A stretch of DNA of 49,256 bases from Pseudomonadota bacterium (GCA_017881245.1 JADGRC010000445.1:1-49256), one strand, 5' to 3'; counted from the first letter of the stretch, positions 34,212-42,949 are shown. Notes: a model not told the origin generated them from the letters alone. Translations and numbers: made by a program.

Positions 34212-35650
34212 CCCGTGATTCTGGCGCGAGCCGACGGCCGAGGGCGCCTGTGATCACCGGGAGCCTCATTATTGGGATGCTTGCGATTGTCGTCGTGACG
34301 TTGGCCTGGCGCGCGCGGCGCTACCGTTCGTGGTTTCGGGTTCCGGTGCGGAGAGACGACCAACTGACGTTCCGGCCCGACCGTGACGCGGTTACTGTTT
34401 CGGCGGCTTCGGATGGGTTCGACGTGCCAGGCGACCACGGTCGGATGGGGCAGACGGTCTTCCTGCGACTTACCGTGAAGACGACCCTGCTCGGGCGCCT
34501 GTTCGATCCCTTCATCGACATTCGCGATGGCGACGGAACGTGGACACATCGTCAGTACTTCGAGCGTGGCGCCGCTGGCCAACGGTTCTTGAACGTGTCC
34601 GCGGTGTTCCAAAACCGAGGAGGCATTCGGCTGGCCCGGGTTGCTTTGCACGGCAGTTCGATTCGCTGGAAGCGCGAGGCTTCGCTACTCATGTTCGACC
34701 CGCCCGGAACCGAGGGCGCAACCGTCGTCGTTGTGGCCCCCCACCCTGATGACGCCGAGATTGCGGCCTTCGGCCTGTACGCGAGCCATCGATCTTGGGT
34801 GGTCACGGTCACCGCGGGCGAAAAAGGAACGGCGGACCTCTCGACGGTGGTTCCCCGTGGCCATGGTGTTCGTTGGAACGCCTCGCTGCGCGTCTCGGAC
34901 AGCTTGACTGTCCCACAGTCTGGCTCCGTTCCTCCGGAGCGATGCCTCAATCTCGCATACCCGGACGGGGAGCTCGAGAACATGGCCAAGGAGCAATCGC
35001 GACCGTTTCGTCTGCGCTGCGAGGAGAGCCTGTCCCGGGGATCGCTGCGCGGCAGAAATCAGCCGACGAAGTTTCAGCAAGGGACTCCGGAGTGTTCCTG
35101 GAATGATCTCGTAGCCGACCTAACCTTGTTGCTCGAGAACGCCAAGCCCGACATCGTCGTGTGTCCGCATCCGCTGCTCGACGTGCACCCCGATCATGTG
35201 TTCACGGCGGTGGCGATCGAACGAGCGATGCGCAACCTCCCGCAAAAGCCACGTCTTGTCTTTCTCTACGCCGTCCACCCCCGCGACGTGCCGCTGTATC
35301 CGGTCGGTTCAGCTGAATCCCTCGCGGCTCCACCCCCTTGGCAGGACGGGGAGTGGATCGCCGAATCCCTCTACTCCCATCCGCTCGCGCCCGCGATGCG
35401 GACGGCGAAGTACTTTGCCGTTGAGGCCATGCACGACCTGCGGACATTCGGAAACGAGGAACCGAAGAGCGCGTACGATTTCCTGAGGACGGTGAAGCGG
35501 GAAGTTGCAGCCTACCTCGGCGGCACCGCGCTTCATCCCACGTCCTATCTTCGACGAGCGCCGAGACCCAACGAAATCTACTACGTCGTTTCCGCGAACA
35601 CGCTGTCCGAATTGGTCGAGCGAGCCCTCGTCTCCTCGCAAACAGGATGA
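34208..35650 (+). CDS. Membrane-anchored PIG-L family deacetylase
   Basis: A 480-residue protein. An N-terminal membrane helix (about 15-34) precedes a beta-rich region (about 45-165, containing RDDQLTFRP, FIDIRDGDGTWTHRQYF, RLARVALHG) that may be an additional carbohydrate or lectin-like domain. The PIG-L zinc domain starts near 170 with VAPHPDDAEIAAFGLY (H179, D181, D182), and HPDH at 327-330 supplies further ligands. PIG-L enzymes remove acetyl groups from GlcNAc moieties. The anchored form fits periplasmic de-N-acetylation of a glycan. GTG 34208 overlaps the radical SAM stop by GTGA. Confidence 0.85.
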   Translation: MTRDSGASRRPRAPVITGSLIIGMLAIVVVTLAWRARRYRSWFRVPVRRDDQLTFRPDRDAVTVSAASDGFDVPGDHGRMGQTVFLRLTVKTTLLGRLFDPFIDIRDGDGTWTHRQYFERGAAGQRFLNVSAVFQNRGGIRLARVALHGSSIRWKREASLLMFDPPGTEGATVVVVAPHPDDAEIAAFGLYASHRSWVVTVTAGEKGTADLSTVVPRGHGVRWNASLRVSDSLTVPQSGSVPPERCLNLAYPDGELENMAKEQSRPFRLRCEESLSRGSLRGRNQPTKFQQGTPECSWNDLVADLTLLLENAKPDIVVCPHPLLDVHPDHVFTAVAIERAMRNLPQKPRLVFLYAVHPRDVPLYPVGSAESLAAPPPWQDGEWIAESLYSHPLAPAMRTAKYFAVEAMHDLRTFGNEEPKSAYDFLRTVKREVAAYLGGTALHPTSYLRRAPRPNEIYYVVSANTLSELVERALVSSQTG

Positions 35651-35733
35651 ACGACGAGTGTGTCGCCTTTGCGAGACACGAGCCCCCGGATTGCGATCAC
35701 CGCGGAACCGGTCCATAAGAGACTGCAAGCGTA

Positions 35734-36525
35734 ATGGTTCTGACGGCTGACCCGATCCGCGTCGGCATCGCCTACGACAGTTTGGCGGCCGACTACGATC
35801 GCAACCTGGTACCCGATCTATGGGTTCGCCGGGTCCTGTGGCGGCACTTTGATCGTCACTTCCGAGCCGGTGACCACGTTCTCGACGCCGGTTGCGGAAC
35901 CGGTATCGACACAATGCACTTGGCGGCGCGGCAGGTGCGGGTGATTGCGGTCGACGTGTCGGGGAAAATGTTGGACGAGCTTCGGTCGAAGCTGGAATCC
36001 ACACCGTTCGCCAGCCTCGTGGACGTGCGTCACGGTGAGATAAATCAGTTGGCTCCCATGCTCCCGCGTTCGCTCGATGGCGTCATTTCGTCTTTTGCTG
36101 CGCTGAACACCGTCGATCTCGCGACGTTCGGAAAGACCGCGGCACACTTGCTCCGTCCCGGTGGACGCCTTGTCTGTCACATGTTGTCCCCAGGCCATCT
36201 GAAGCCCGGAATCCGCGGCCTGTTGACCCGACGTCGTGGCGCGCTTCCCACTTCGCAAGATGAGGAAACCGAGATTGCGGTGGGAGGAGAGAGTCTGCGC
36301 CACCTCCTCCTCGGGCCCCGCGCCACATACTCTCGGTTCTTCTCCGCCGATTTCGTCTTGCGCCGAGCCTACGCTGTGGGTTTCGCGGTTCCTCGCAAGA
36401 TCGAGACTCACCTGCCAGCACTGGCACTGGACGCGGTCGGCCTTCTAGAATCCGTGGTGGGTTCATTCCCTCCGTTCGATTCCCTCGCGCGATTCTTCGT
36501 TCTTGATCTCGAGAAACGAACCTGA
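35734..36525 (+). CDS. Class I SAM-dependent methyltransferase
   Basis: A 263-residue enzyme. It begins VGIAYDSLAADYDRN, a common opening of small-molecule methyltransferases, then motif I HVLDAGCGTGIDTMHLA, VIAVDVSGKMLDEL, and LLRPGGRLVCHML. A later region (about 155-235) is variable and contains GPRATYSRFFSADFVLRRA, typical of the acceptor lid. It would O- or N-methylate a precursor in the polysaccharide pathway. Spacing to the PIG-L gene is 83 bases and to the GT4 gene 30 bases. Substrate unknown. Confidence 0.8.
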   Translation: MVLTADPIRVGIAYDSLAADYDRNLVPDLWVRRVLWRHFDRHFRAGDHVLDAGCGTGIDTMHLAARQVRVIAVDVSGKMLDELRSKLESTPFASLVDVRHGEINQLAPMLPRSLDGVISSFAALNTVDLATFGKTAAHLLRPGGRLVCHMLSPGHLKPGIRGLLTRRRGALPTSQDEETEIAVGGESLRHLLLGPRATYSRFFSADFVLRRAYAVGFAVPRKIETHLPALALDAVGLLESVVGSFPPFDSLARFFVLDLEKRT

Positions 36526-36555
36526 CGAGCGCCCTGGAGCAGATGCCGTGACTGC

Positions 36556-37755
36556 GTGAAGGTCGCATTGATTTCCCCTGGCGGTTTCGATCCCGGGGGT
36601 CGCCAGAACGTCATCCCCGCGCTGTTGGCGCTCGCGAGAGAGCTGGCGATTCGTCACGAAATTCACGTATTCGCGTTCGGTGGTCCCGGCCCGATCACGC
36701 GCCATGTGCTGATGGGCGCCCAGGTCCACCAACTCGGCGACCCTTCGCGGGTCGATCCGCGACGCTTGGTTCGCGGTGGCCGTATGATGGCGCGGCTCGC
36801 GTGGCAGCTTTCGCAAGAATTTTCTCGGGTGGCGTCCCCGGTGCCGTTTCAGGTCCTTCACGCGTTCTGGGCAAGCGAGCCGGGGCTTCTCGCGGGCTTG
36901 CTTGGAAAGCTCGTGCGCACTCCCGTCGTCGTCACGGTGGGAGGAGGCGAGGCGACCTGGATACCGGACATCCGATATGGTGGCGCCGGCTCCGTGGTCG
37001 GCCGCGCGATCACGCGGGTTTCGCTGGGGCTGGCCGATGAGATCACGATCGGCACGACGTTCGCACGTTCCTTTTTGGGTGGGCGCGCCGCGGAGCGCGC
37101 AAGGGAGATCCCGTTGGGTGTCGCTTGCAACGAATTCGATGCGTCACCCGCGCGTCCACCGGGACCGCCGTGGAGGCTGCTACACGTTGGCAGCCTCAAC
37201 GCCGTAAAGGATCACGGGACCCTGTTGGTCGCTTTCGCCGAAGTGGTGGCCCGACTGGGAGACGTCACGCTCGACTGTGTCGGCGAGGACACGCTCGGTG
37301 GTCAAGTGCAAGCCCGAGCGCGCGAATTGGGCATTCACGCGCGCGTGCGATTCCGGGGGTTCCTGGCAAACACGGCTCTGGCGGACCTCTATCGCACGGC
37401 GCACCTGCACCTCGTCTCCTCGCGCTACGAAAGCCAATCCGTGGTCGTGCTGGAAGCGGCGGCCGCGGCCCTGCCCACCGTCGGAACGGCGGTGGGCTTG
37501 CTGCCAACGCTTTCACCCGACGCGGCGTACTGCGTTTCGCCCGGCAATCCAGCGACCTTGGCCAGCGCGATCTGCGCCTTGATCACCGACGAGCCAAGAC
37601 GCCTTGCCATGGGACGGGCCGCGCAGGCCTTCGCTCGGGCACATGATGTCGCCTGGACGGCTCGTGCGTTCGAGCAGATCTATGAAGGCGTGGCGCGCCA
37701 TCACGACGACGCTGACACGACCGGCGAGGGACGCCGACGCGACCAACCGGACTGA
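36556..37755 (+). CDS. GT4 glycosyltransferase
   Basis: A 399-residue GT-B enzyme with VALISPGGFDPGGRQNVIPALLALAREL at the start, the middle VVVTVGGGEATWIPDI, donor-side LLHVGSLNAVKDHGTLLVAF and RYESQSVVVLEAAAAALPTVG, including the E-x7-E pattern. It adds one sugar from a nucleotide donor to the repeat unit. The start is GTG 36556. It sits between two methyltransferase genes. The C-terminus ends in a charged tail that is probably disordered. Confidence 0.85.
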   Translation: MKVALISPGGFDPGGRQNVIPALLALARELAIRHEIHVFAFGGPGPITRHVLMGAQVHQLGDPSRVDPRRLVRGGRMMARLAWQLSQEFSRVASPVPFQVLHAFWASEPGLLAGLLGKLVRTPVVVTVGGGEATWIPDIRYGGAGSVVGRAITRVSLGLADEITIGTTFARSFLGGRAAERAREIPLGVACNEFDASPARPPGPPWRLLHVGSLNAVKDHGTLLVAFAEVVARLGDVTLDCVGEDTLGGQVQARARELGIHARVRFRGFLANTALADLYRTAHLHLVSSRYESQSVVVLEAAAAALPTVGTAVGLLPTLSPDAAYCVSPGNPATLASAICALITDEPRRLAMGRAAQAFARAHDVAWTARAFEQIYEGVARHHDDADTTGEGRRRDQPD

Positions 37756-37847
37756 ATCCGCGGTGATGATCTCGCCGGTCATGGTCATGAATTCGGGTGT
37801 AGTAACGTTTCTAGTGCCAGCCAAACGTAACCTGCTTCCAGGACCCG

Positions 37848-38684
37848 ATGCCCTTACCGCCTTCACCGTCCGGTTTTGACGCTGTCGCCGATCGTTACGA
37901 CGCCGACGAGAGCGAAAACCTGGCGTTCGCGCACATGCGGGTTCGGTCGTATCGCCGACTGGAAGAAACCTTTGCCGCCAATGCCCGTCTCGTCGAGGTT
38001 GGCTCGGGTACCGGGACAGAGGCTGCCCGACTTGCGATGCGTGGCGCTCAAGTGGCGCTGGTGGACGTCTCGTCAAGATTGTTGGAGTCGGCAGCGGCCA
38101 AGGTGCGTGCCGCTCGCCCGGGCGCTCTGCTCGGCGCCCACCTCCTCCCGGCGCGTCGGATCGGCGAGCTCACGAAGATGTACGGCGCGGCCTCGTTTGA
38201 CGGAGGTTATTCGAGCCTGGGACCTCTGAACTGCGAGCCGACGCTGGAACCGATTGCCGCAGGCCTTGCCGACCTGATCCGACCGGGTGGGCATCTGGTC
38301 CTTTCCATCATGAACCGCACGTGCGCAGTGGAGGTTGCGTGGTTCGCCGCGCACGCCGATTGGAGGTCCGCCGGACGGCGCTGGCATGGCGCGGTCCTGG
38401 CCTCGGCCGCGCCTGGTGGCCGCCGGGACGTCACGACCTGGTATTACTCGCGCCGTCAGATTGAACGGGCCTTCAAGGACGCCTTCTCCCTGGAATCGGT
38501 CGAGGCGCTGCCACTGCTGTGGCCGCCCACCTACCTCAATTTCCTGGTTGCGGGCTTTCCAAGAATCTATCGCGCCCTCGCGGCCGTAGAAGGCCCTCTC
38601 GCCGGTCTGCCGCTGCTGCGAGATTTGGGCGATCACATCCTCCTTAGATTTCGCCGGCGCGCCCGGGACCCAGCCGTTCGGTGA
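37848..38684 (+). CDS. Class I SAM-dependent methyltransferase
   Basis: A 278-residue enzyme. Motif I is ARLVEVGSGTGTEAARLAMRGAQVALVDVS, followed by SLGPLNCEP and LIRPGGHLVLSIMNRTC. The last 100 residues (about 180-278) contain RDVTTWYYSRRQIERAF and a hydrophobic segment (TYLNFLVAGFPRIY), the substrate side. It opens with the FDAVADRYDAD pattern common to glycan and small-molecule methyltransferases. The 92-base gap before it has a weak inverted repeat (37802-37831 region, 9-base arms with one mismatch), perhaps an attenuator. It precedes the toxin-antitoxin remnant. Confidence 0.8.
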   Translation: MPLPPSPSGFDAVADRYDADESENLAFAHMRVRSYRRLEETFAANARLVEVGSGTGTEAARLAMRGAQVALVDVSSRLLESAAAKVRAARPGALLGAHLLPARRIGELTKMYGAASFDGGYSSLGPLNCEPTLEPIAAGLADLIRPGGHLVLSIMNRTCAVEVAWFAAHADWRSAGRRWHGAVLASAAPGGRRDVTTWYYSRRQIERAFKDAFSLESVEALPLLWPPTYLNFLVAGFPRIYRALAAVEGPLAGLPLLRDLGDHILLRFRRRARDPAVR

Positions 38685-38800
38685 TGGCCTTTGCACTTCA
38701 GATATCGGCCGTCGCCAAGTGTCCGCGCGTCGAACGGATGTGGTCATAGTCTGAGGGATTCGGCTGGCCGTCTGGTAGGAGTAATAGTAGGAGCTTTGGT

Positions 38801-39121
38801 GTGACCACCGCGCGGAAATTCAAGGTCAGCGTAAGTCTGGATGCTGATCTGCTGGGCGTTGTCGATGGGTTGGCCGCCAGCGAGGGTACGACCCGAAGTG
38901 CGGTCATGGAGCGTTGGTTGCACCAGGTCTCTCGCAAGGCCGCGGTCGCTCGTCTCGAAGAGGACACCGCTGCCTACTACGCCAGCCTGGGCTCCGCAGA
39001 GAGGCAAGACGATGCCTCTTGGGCCGCCGCTGCGGCCGCTGCGGCGCGCCAACTCGTGATTGACGAAGGCCCCAGGAACCCGATCCCGAAAGCGCGATCG
39101 CGGCGCATTCACAGGAGGTAA
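38801..39121 (+). CDS. Ribbon-helix-helix antitoxin (MazE-like)
   Basis: A 106-residue protein. The N-terminal 40 residues form a ribbon-helix-helix DNA-binding fold: KFKVSVSLDADLLGVVDGLA, then TTRSAVMERWL. The rest (about 45-106) is helical with an alanine run and a basic tail, the typical toxin-binding part. GTG 38801 has AGGAG before it. Two bases separate its stop from the mazF start, and AGGAGG near its 3' end supplies the mazF ribosome site, so this is a standard antitoxin-toxin operon. The partner toxin is frameshifted, so this antitoxin may be an orphan. Confidence 0.85.
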   Translation: MTTARKFKVSVSLDADLLGVVDGLAASEGTTRSAVMERWLHQVSRKAAVARLEEDTAAYYASLGSAERQDDASWAAAAAAAARQLVIDEGPRNPIPKARSRRIHRR

Positions 39122-39123
39122 GC

Positions 39124-39443
39124 GTGTACCGACGCGGTCGGCTGTACTGGGCACGGTTGGACAAGCGACGACCGGTGTTGATCGTGTCGCTCGACGTTCG
39201 CAATGAACTCGCCAACGACGTCATTGTCGTTCCTGTTCGACGAACATGCGCGAGGCACCCACCCATGTCCGACTTCGCAGCGGCGAGGCGGGTTTGCCCC
39301 ACGCGTGCATGTTGAAGTGCGAGCAGATCACCACCCTACCGAAGGAAGACATCGATCCCAATCCCATCGGAGCGGCGCTCGGATCGGCTCGCATGATCGA
39401 CATCGAACGGGCCGTCATGCGAGCGATTGGCGTTCCGATCTGA
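39124..39443 (+). pseudogene. MazF-type endoribonuclease toxin, frameshifted
   Basis: The first frame from GTG 39124 gives YRRGRLYWARLDKRRPVLIVS...NDVIVVPVRR, the N-terminal half of MazF, then shifts out after about 39243. A second frame from about 39243 continues MREAPTHVRLRSGEAGLP, EQITTLPKED and MIDIERAVMRAIGVPI, the C-terminal half to 39443. Joining with one extra base gives the normal family spacing between VIVVP and PTHV. The -1 shift has no slippery heptamer, so a one-base deletion or a sequence error is likelier than programmed frameshifting. MazF toxins cleave mRNA. Confidence 0.85.
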
Positions 39444-39621
39444 AGGAGCCAGCTACCCTCATGGCGAAATGAATCCCCATGAAGCTGTTCGCCCTGTCGC
39501 GATCCTGCTCAACCCGCGGGGGCGGCTGTCAGGCAGGCTCGGCATGCGTTAGTCTCGATTTCTTCGCATGGTCCGGCGCCAGCGCCCAGCCGCCGCCCAA
39601 TGACGACCGTGCGACCCAACC
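39444..39621. other. Spacer after broken mazF
   Basis: About 180 bases with no recognised gene, RNA or repeat. It presumably holds the promoter for the methyltransferase-DegT-GT2 set that follows, but no clear promoter elements can be supported by eye. Confidence 0.3.
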
Positions 39622-40455
39622 ATGCTTCCCCAGGGCTACAAGGTCACCCTCTTGCACCAGGGTTCGCACTGGTGGTACCGCGCGCGGCGGGACTTGTTCC
39701 TGCGGCAGGTCCGGCGTGCCGCCCGGGAGCTCGGGTCACCGGAGCGCAAGCTGTCGCTGCTCGACTACGGGTGCGCCTCTGGGTTCGACCTGCCGTTGCT
39801 GTCGGAGGTGGGGACCGCGGAGGGTGCCGACATCGTTGACGTGGCGGACATGGGCGACATCGTCAACGCCGCCAATACCGTCAACATCGCCGAAGGCGCG
39901 GCCCCCCTCCCGCAAAGCGACCATTCCACCGCCCCCCGCGAAGTCATCCACATCGTCCCGCGCGATTTGCCGGCACTGCGGGGGCGCTTTCACATTGTGA
40001 CGTGCCTCGACGTTCTCGAGCACCTCGACGATGACGTCGACGGTCTGCGCACCATCGCGTCGTTGCTGGTGCCGGACGGCCAGCTCATCGTGACCGTCCC
40101 GGCCTATCCATGGCTGTGGAGCGGCGAGGACGTCATCAGCCAGCATCGCCGCCGTTACACACGAGACACCTTGCTTACGGCGTGTCGCACCGCCGGATTC
40201 GACGTGCTGTTCGCGAGTTACTTCAACATCAGCGTGTTGCCAGCGATGGCGCTGATCGTCTGGTGGCGGCGCCTTTTGCACAAGAGCTGGCGCTCCCAGA
40301 GCAACCTGACCGCGGGCCCGGGCTGGTTGGACGGCCCGGTCGGAGCCGTCACCGGAATCGAGGCCCGCGCGATCGGCGACGGGCGATTCACCCTGCCGGC
40401 CGGCACCAGCCTCGTGTGTCGCATGCGCCGGTCGCCGCGCGGCGGAGCTTCATGA
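39622..40455 (+). CDS. Class I SAM-dependent methyltransferase with repeat-containing insert
   Basis: A 277-residue enzyme. It opens HWWYRARRDLFLRQV, a pattern of glycan-cluster methyltransferases; motif I is LSLLDYGCASGFDLPLL; later DVLEHLDDDVDGL, LIVTVPAYPWLWS and SQHRRRYT are the family's conserved blocks. Between motif I and IVPRDLPALRG lies an insert of about 40 residues (65-108, nt 39814-39945) with repeats of DIV, N-A-A-N and T-V-N-I-A, not normal for the family. It heads a three-gene set: the DegT start overlaps its stop (ATGA). It likely methylates a sugar or lipid-linked intermediate. Confidence 0.82.
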   Translation: MLPQGYKVTLLHQGSHWWYRARRDLFLRQVRRAARELGSPERKLSLLDYGCASGFDLPLLSEVGTAEGADIVDVADMGDIVNAANTVNIAEGAAPLPQSDHSTAPREVIHIVPRDLPALRGRFHIVTCLDVLEHLDDDVDGLRTIASLLVPDGQLIVTVPAYPWLWSGEDVISQHRRRYTRDTLLTACRTAGFDVLFASYFNISVLPAMALIVWWRRLLHKSWRSQSNLTAGPGWLDGPVGAVTGIEARAIGDGRFTLPAGTSLVCRMRRSPRGGAS

Positions 40456-41627
40456 GCGATCGACCCGTGGACAAGCCCTGGCGCGAAAAATATCTGGTAT
40501 TCGGCGCGCCGTCGATCGGCGCCGCCGAACGGGCCGAGGTCTTGGCCTGTATCGAATCCGGCTGGCTCGGCGCGGGTCCCCGCGTCGCCGAATTCGAGCG
40601 ACGCCTCGCCGCCTACCTCGCGGCGCCCGTCGCGGTTGCCGTGAATTCTTGCACGGCGGCGCTGCACCTTGCCCTGCGGGTACTGGATCTGCCGCTCGGG
40701 TCGGAGGTGATCACGACCGCCATGACCTTCTGCGCGACCGCGAACGCCATTGTCCACGCCGGCCACGAACCGGTGTTCGCGGACTGTGATCGAGCGACAC
40801 TGAATATTGATGTGAAGGACGTTCGCCGGAAGATCACGCCGCGAACCCGCGCCATCGTCCCCGTGCACTTCGCGGGTCGACCATGCGTGATGGGCCCTCT
40901 CATGCAGCTTGCCTCTCAACACGGCCTGGCGGTGGTGGAGGACGCCGCGCATGCCCTCGAAGCCACCATCGACGGGCGTCACTGCGGCACGCTGGGCGAT
41001 TTTGGATGCTTCAGCTTCTATGTCACGAAGAGCTTGACGACCGTCGAGGGCGGCATGGTCGTCCCGCGCGATCCCCGCAGGGCCGCCCGGATCAAGACCC
41101 TGGCTCTGCATGGCATGAGCGCGGACGCGTGGCAACGTTACGGCGACGAAGGCTTCGTTCACTACGAGGTCGAGGAGCCCGGATTCAAGTATAACCTCAC
41201 CGATTTCGCGGCCTCCATCGGGCTACATCAGCTGGCCGGGCTCGACGAGCGCTGGCGGCGCCGACAAACGCTGTGGCGGTTCTACGAACAGCAACTGGCC
41301 GATCTTCCGTTGACGTTGCCGGCGCCGCCCGCTCCGAACACACGCCACGCGTTGCACCTGTTCACCTGTCTGGTGGATGACACGCGCACCGATCTGGCGC
41401 GCGACCGGGTGCTCGCGCGCCTGCACGCGCTTCGCATCGGCGCAGGCGTACATTATCGCCCCGTGCACCAGCATCCCTGGTACCGGCGTTCCACCGGCGA
41501 CCGAACCGGCACTTTGCCGAACGCCGAATGGATCGGCGCCCGCACATTTTCCCTGCCGCTGTCGGCCGGCATGACCGACGAAGACGCCGCGGACGTGGTC
41601 CGTGCCCTGCGACACATTTTCACATGA
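40452..41627 (+). CDS. DegT/DnrJ/EryC1 (AHBA) aminotransferase
   Basis: A 391-residue PLP-dependent sugar aminotransferase that adds an amino group to a nucleotide keto-sugar. Key blocks: VNSCTAALHLALRVL, VEDAAHALEA (D164 region) and the cofactor Lys193 in FYVTKSLTTVEGGM; the later KYNLTDFAASIGLHQL segment is typical. Compared with the common FYPTKNLTT the Asn is Ser. It is coupled at both ends (ATGA with the methyltransferase before; ATGA with the GT2-methyltransferase after), so the three enzymes probably make and attach a methylated amino sugar. Confidence 0.92.
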   Translation: MSDRPVDKPWREKYLVFGAPSIGAAERAEVLACIESGWLGAGPRVAEFERRLAAYLAAPVAVAVNSCTAALHLALRVLDLPLGSEVITTAMTFCATANAIVHAGHEPVFADCDRATLNIDVKDVRRKITPRTRAIVPVHFAGRPCVMGPLMQLASQHGLAVVEDAAHALEATIDGRHCGTLGDFGCFSFYVTKSLTTVEGGMVVPRDPRRAARIKTLALHGMSADAWQRYGDEGFVHYEVEEPGFKYNLTDFAASIGLHQLAGLDERWRRRQTLWRFYEQQLADLPLTLPAPPAPNTRHALHLFTCLVDDTRTDLARDRVLARLHALRIGAGVHYRPVHQHPWYRRSTGDRTGTLPNAEWIGARTFSLPLSAGMTDEDAADVVRALRHIFT

Positions 41628-42949
41628 TGGACGTCGATCTTTCGCTCATCGTACCTTGCTACAACGAGAGCAGGCACTTGCGGCAAAGCGTGGCCGACGT
41701 CGTCGGGGTCCTAGAGTCGACCCCGTGGTCGTGGGAAATCGTGTTCGTCGACGACGGAAGCCAAGACGACACGCGGGCGATGATTCAAACGATCTGCGCG
41801 GGCGATGCGCGCTGTCGCGCACTCTTTCACGAGGCGAATCGGGGTCGCGGCGCCGCGTTCAAGACCGGCTTTCAGAACAGCCGCGGCCGCATCACCGGAT
41901 TTCTGGACATCGACCTCGAGGTTGGCGCCCGTTACATCCCGGGCCTGGTCGACGAAATCGAGCGACGCGGCGCGGACGTCGCCACTGGCAAACGACACTA
42001 TAGTCTCCGGCAGACGGGAGGCCTTCACCGCGCGGCCTTGTCGTGGATGTACCGACGCCTGTGTGACGTGCTCCTGTCGCTCGACATCGAGGACAGCGAG
42101 ACCGGGTGCAAGTTTTTCAAACGCGACACGGCGAGCCAGGCGGTCCTCTCCAGCGCGAACGACGGTTGGTTCTGGGACACCGAGGTCATGGCGCGCACGC
42201 GCCTCGCCAACTTGCGGATCCGCGAGCTCCCGGTGTTGTTCCTGCGGCGCGATGACAAGGCCTCGACCGTTCGCCTGTGGCGCGATTCCTGGGAATACCT
42301 GCGCGCGCTGCACAACTTCCGGGGCGTCATGGGCTTGTCGCGGCGGACCAAGTCGCCCATCTATTGGACCGGTCACGGTTACGACCTGGTCATGCGCGTT
42401 CTTTACGGGCGTCAGCTATACGCGACCACCGCCGCCGTGGCCGAGCGGATCCCACACGGCGCGAGCGTGGTCGACCTGTGCTGCGGGACGGCCCGCCTGT
42501 ACCAGGATTTCCTGCGCGACCGCGGGTGCGCGTATCTGGGCCTCGACTACAACGGCGATTTCGTCATGCACGCGCAGCGGCGGGGTGTGGATGCTCGATG
42601 GTTCAACCTCATCAGCGATCCCGTACCGACCGCCGACTACGTCGTGATGTGCTCAAGCCTCTATCATTTCGGCGACGCGGCCGACGACATTGTCGCGCGG
42701 ATGCGTCACGCCGCCCGGCGTGGAGTCATCATCACGGAGCCGGTCCGCAACTGGTCGAACGCGCCTGTCGTAGGGGGGCTTGTCGGGGCACTCACCGATC
42801 CGGGCGTCGGTGACTACACCATGCGATTCGACGTCGACGCTTTTCGGGCTCTGGTCGCGCGCCACGGGGGCGAACTGGTCCACGCGCCGGGCGATCGAAA
42901 CGCCGTCGCGTTGATCCAACCATGGCCGCCTGTCGAGAAGTGCGAATGA
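41624..42949 (+). CDS. GT2 glycosyltransferase-methyltransferase fusion
   Basis: A 441-residue protein. Residues 1-235 are a DPM1/ArnC-like GT2: LSLIVPCYNES, IVFVDDGSQDDT and the DXD-type FLDIDLEV, then TGCKFFKR. Residues 255-440 are a class I SAM methyltransferase: SVVDLCCGTARLYQDFL, YLGLDYN, VVMCSSLYHF and RFDVDAFRAL. Typical GT2 proteins of this group end near residue 240. The start ATG at 41624 or 41627 overlaps the DegT stop. The fusion suggests transfer of a sugar and its methylation by one polypeptide, with polyprenyl phosphate as a possible acceptor by DPM1 resemblance. Confidence 0.85.
   Translation: MMDVDLSLIVPCYNESRHLRQSVADVVGVLESTPWSWEIVFVDDGSQDDTRAMIQTICAGDARCRALFHEANRGRGAAFKTGFQNSRGRITGFLDIDLEVGARYIPGLVDEIERRGADVATGKRHYSLRQTGGLHRAALSWMYRRLCDVLLSLDIEDSETGCKFFKRDTASQAVLSSANDGWFWDTEVMARTRLANLRIRELPVLFLRRDDKASTVRLWRDSWEYLRALHNFRGVMGLSRRTKSPIYWTGHGYDLVMRVLYGRQLYATTAAVAERIPHGASVVDLCCGTARLYQDFLRDRGCAYLGLDYNGDFVMHAQRRGVDARWFNLISDPVPTADYVVMCSSLYHFGDAADDIVARMRHAARRGVIITEPVRNWSNAPVVGGLVGALTDPGVGDYTMRFDVDAFRALVARHGGELVHAPGDRNAVALIQPWPPVEKCE

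Noticed and set aside
39236..39250. Programmed -1 frameshift in mazF
   Set aside because: The joint (CGACGAAC) has no slippery heptamer and no obvious downstream stimulatory hairpin.
39246..39443. Independent small gene starting MREAPTHV
   Set aside because: Its translation is the C-terminal half of MazF, so it is part of the frameshifted toxin.
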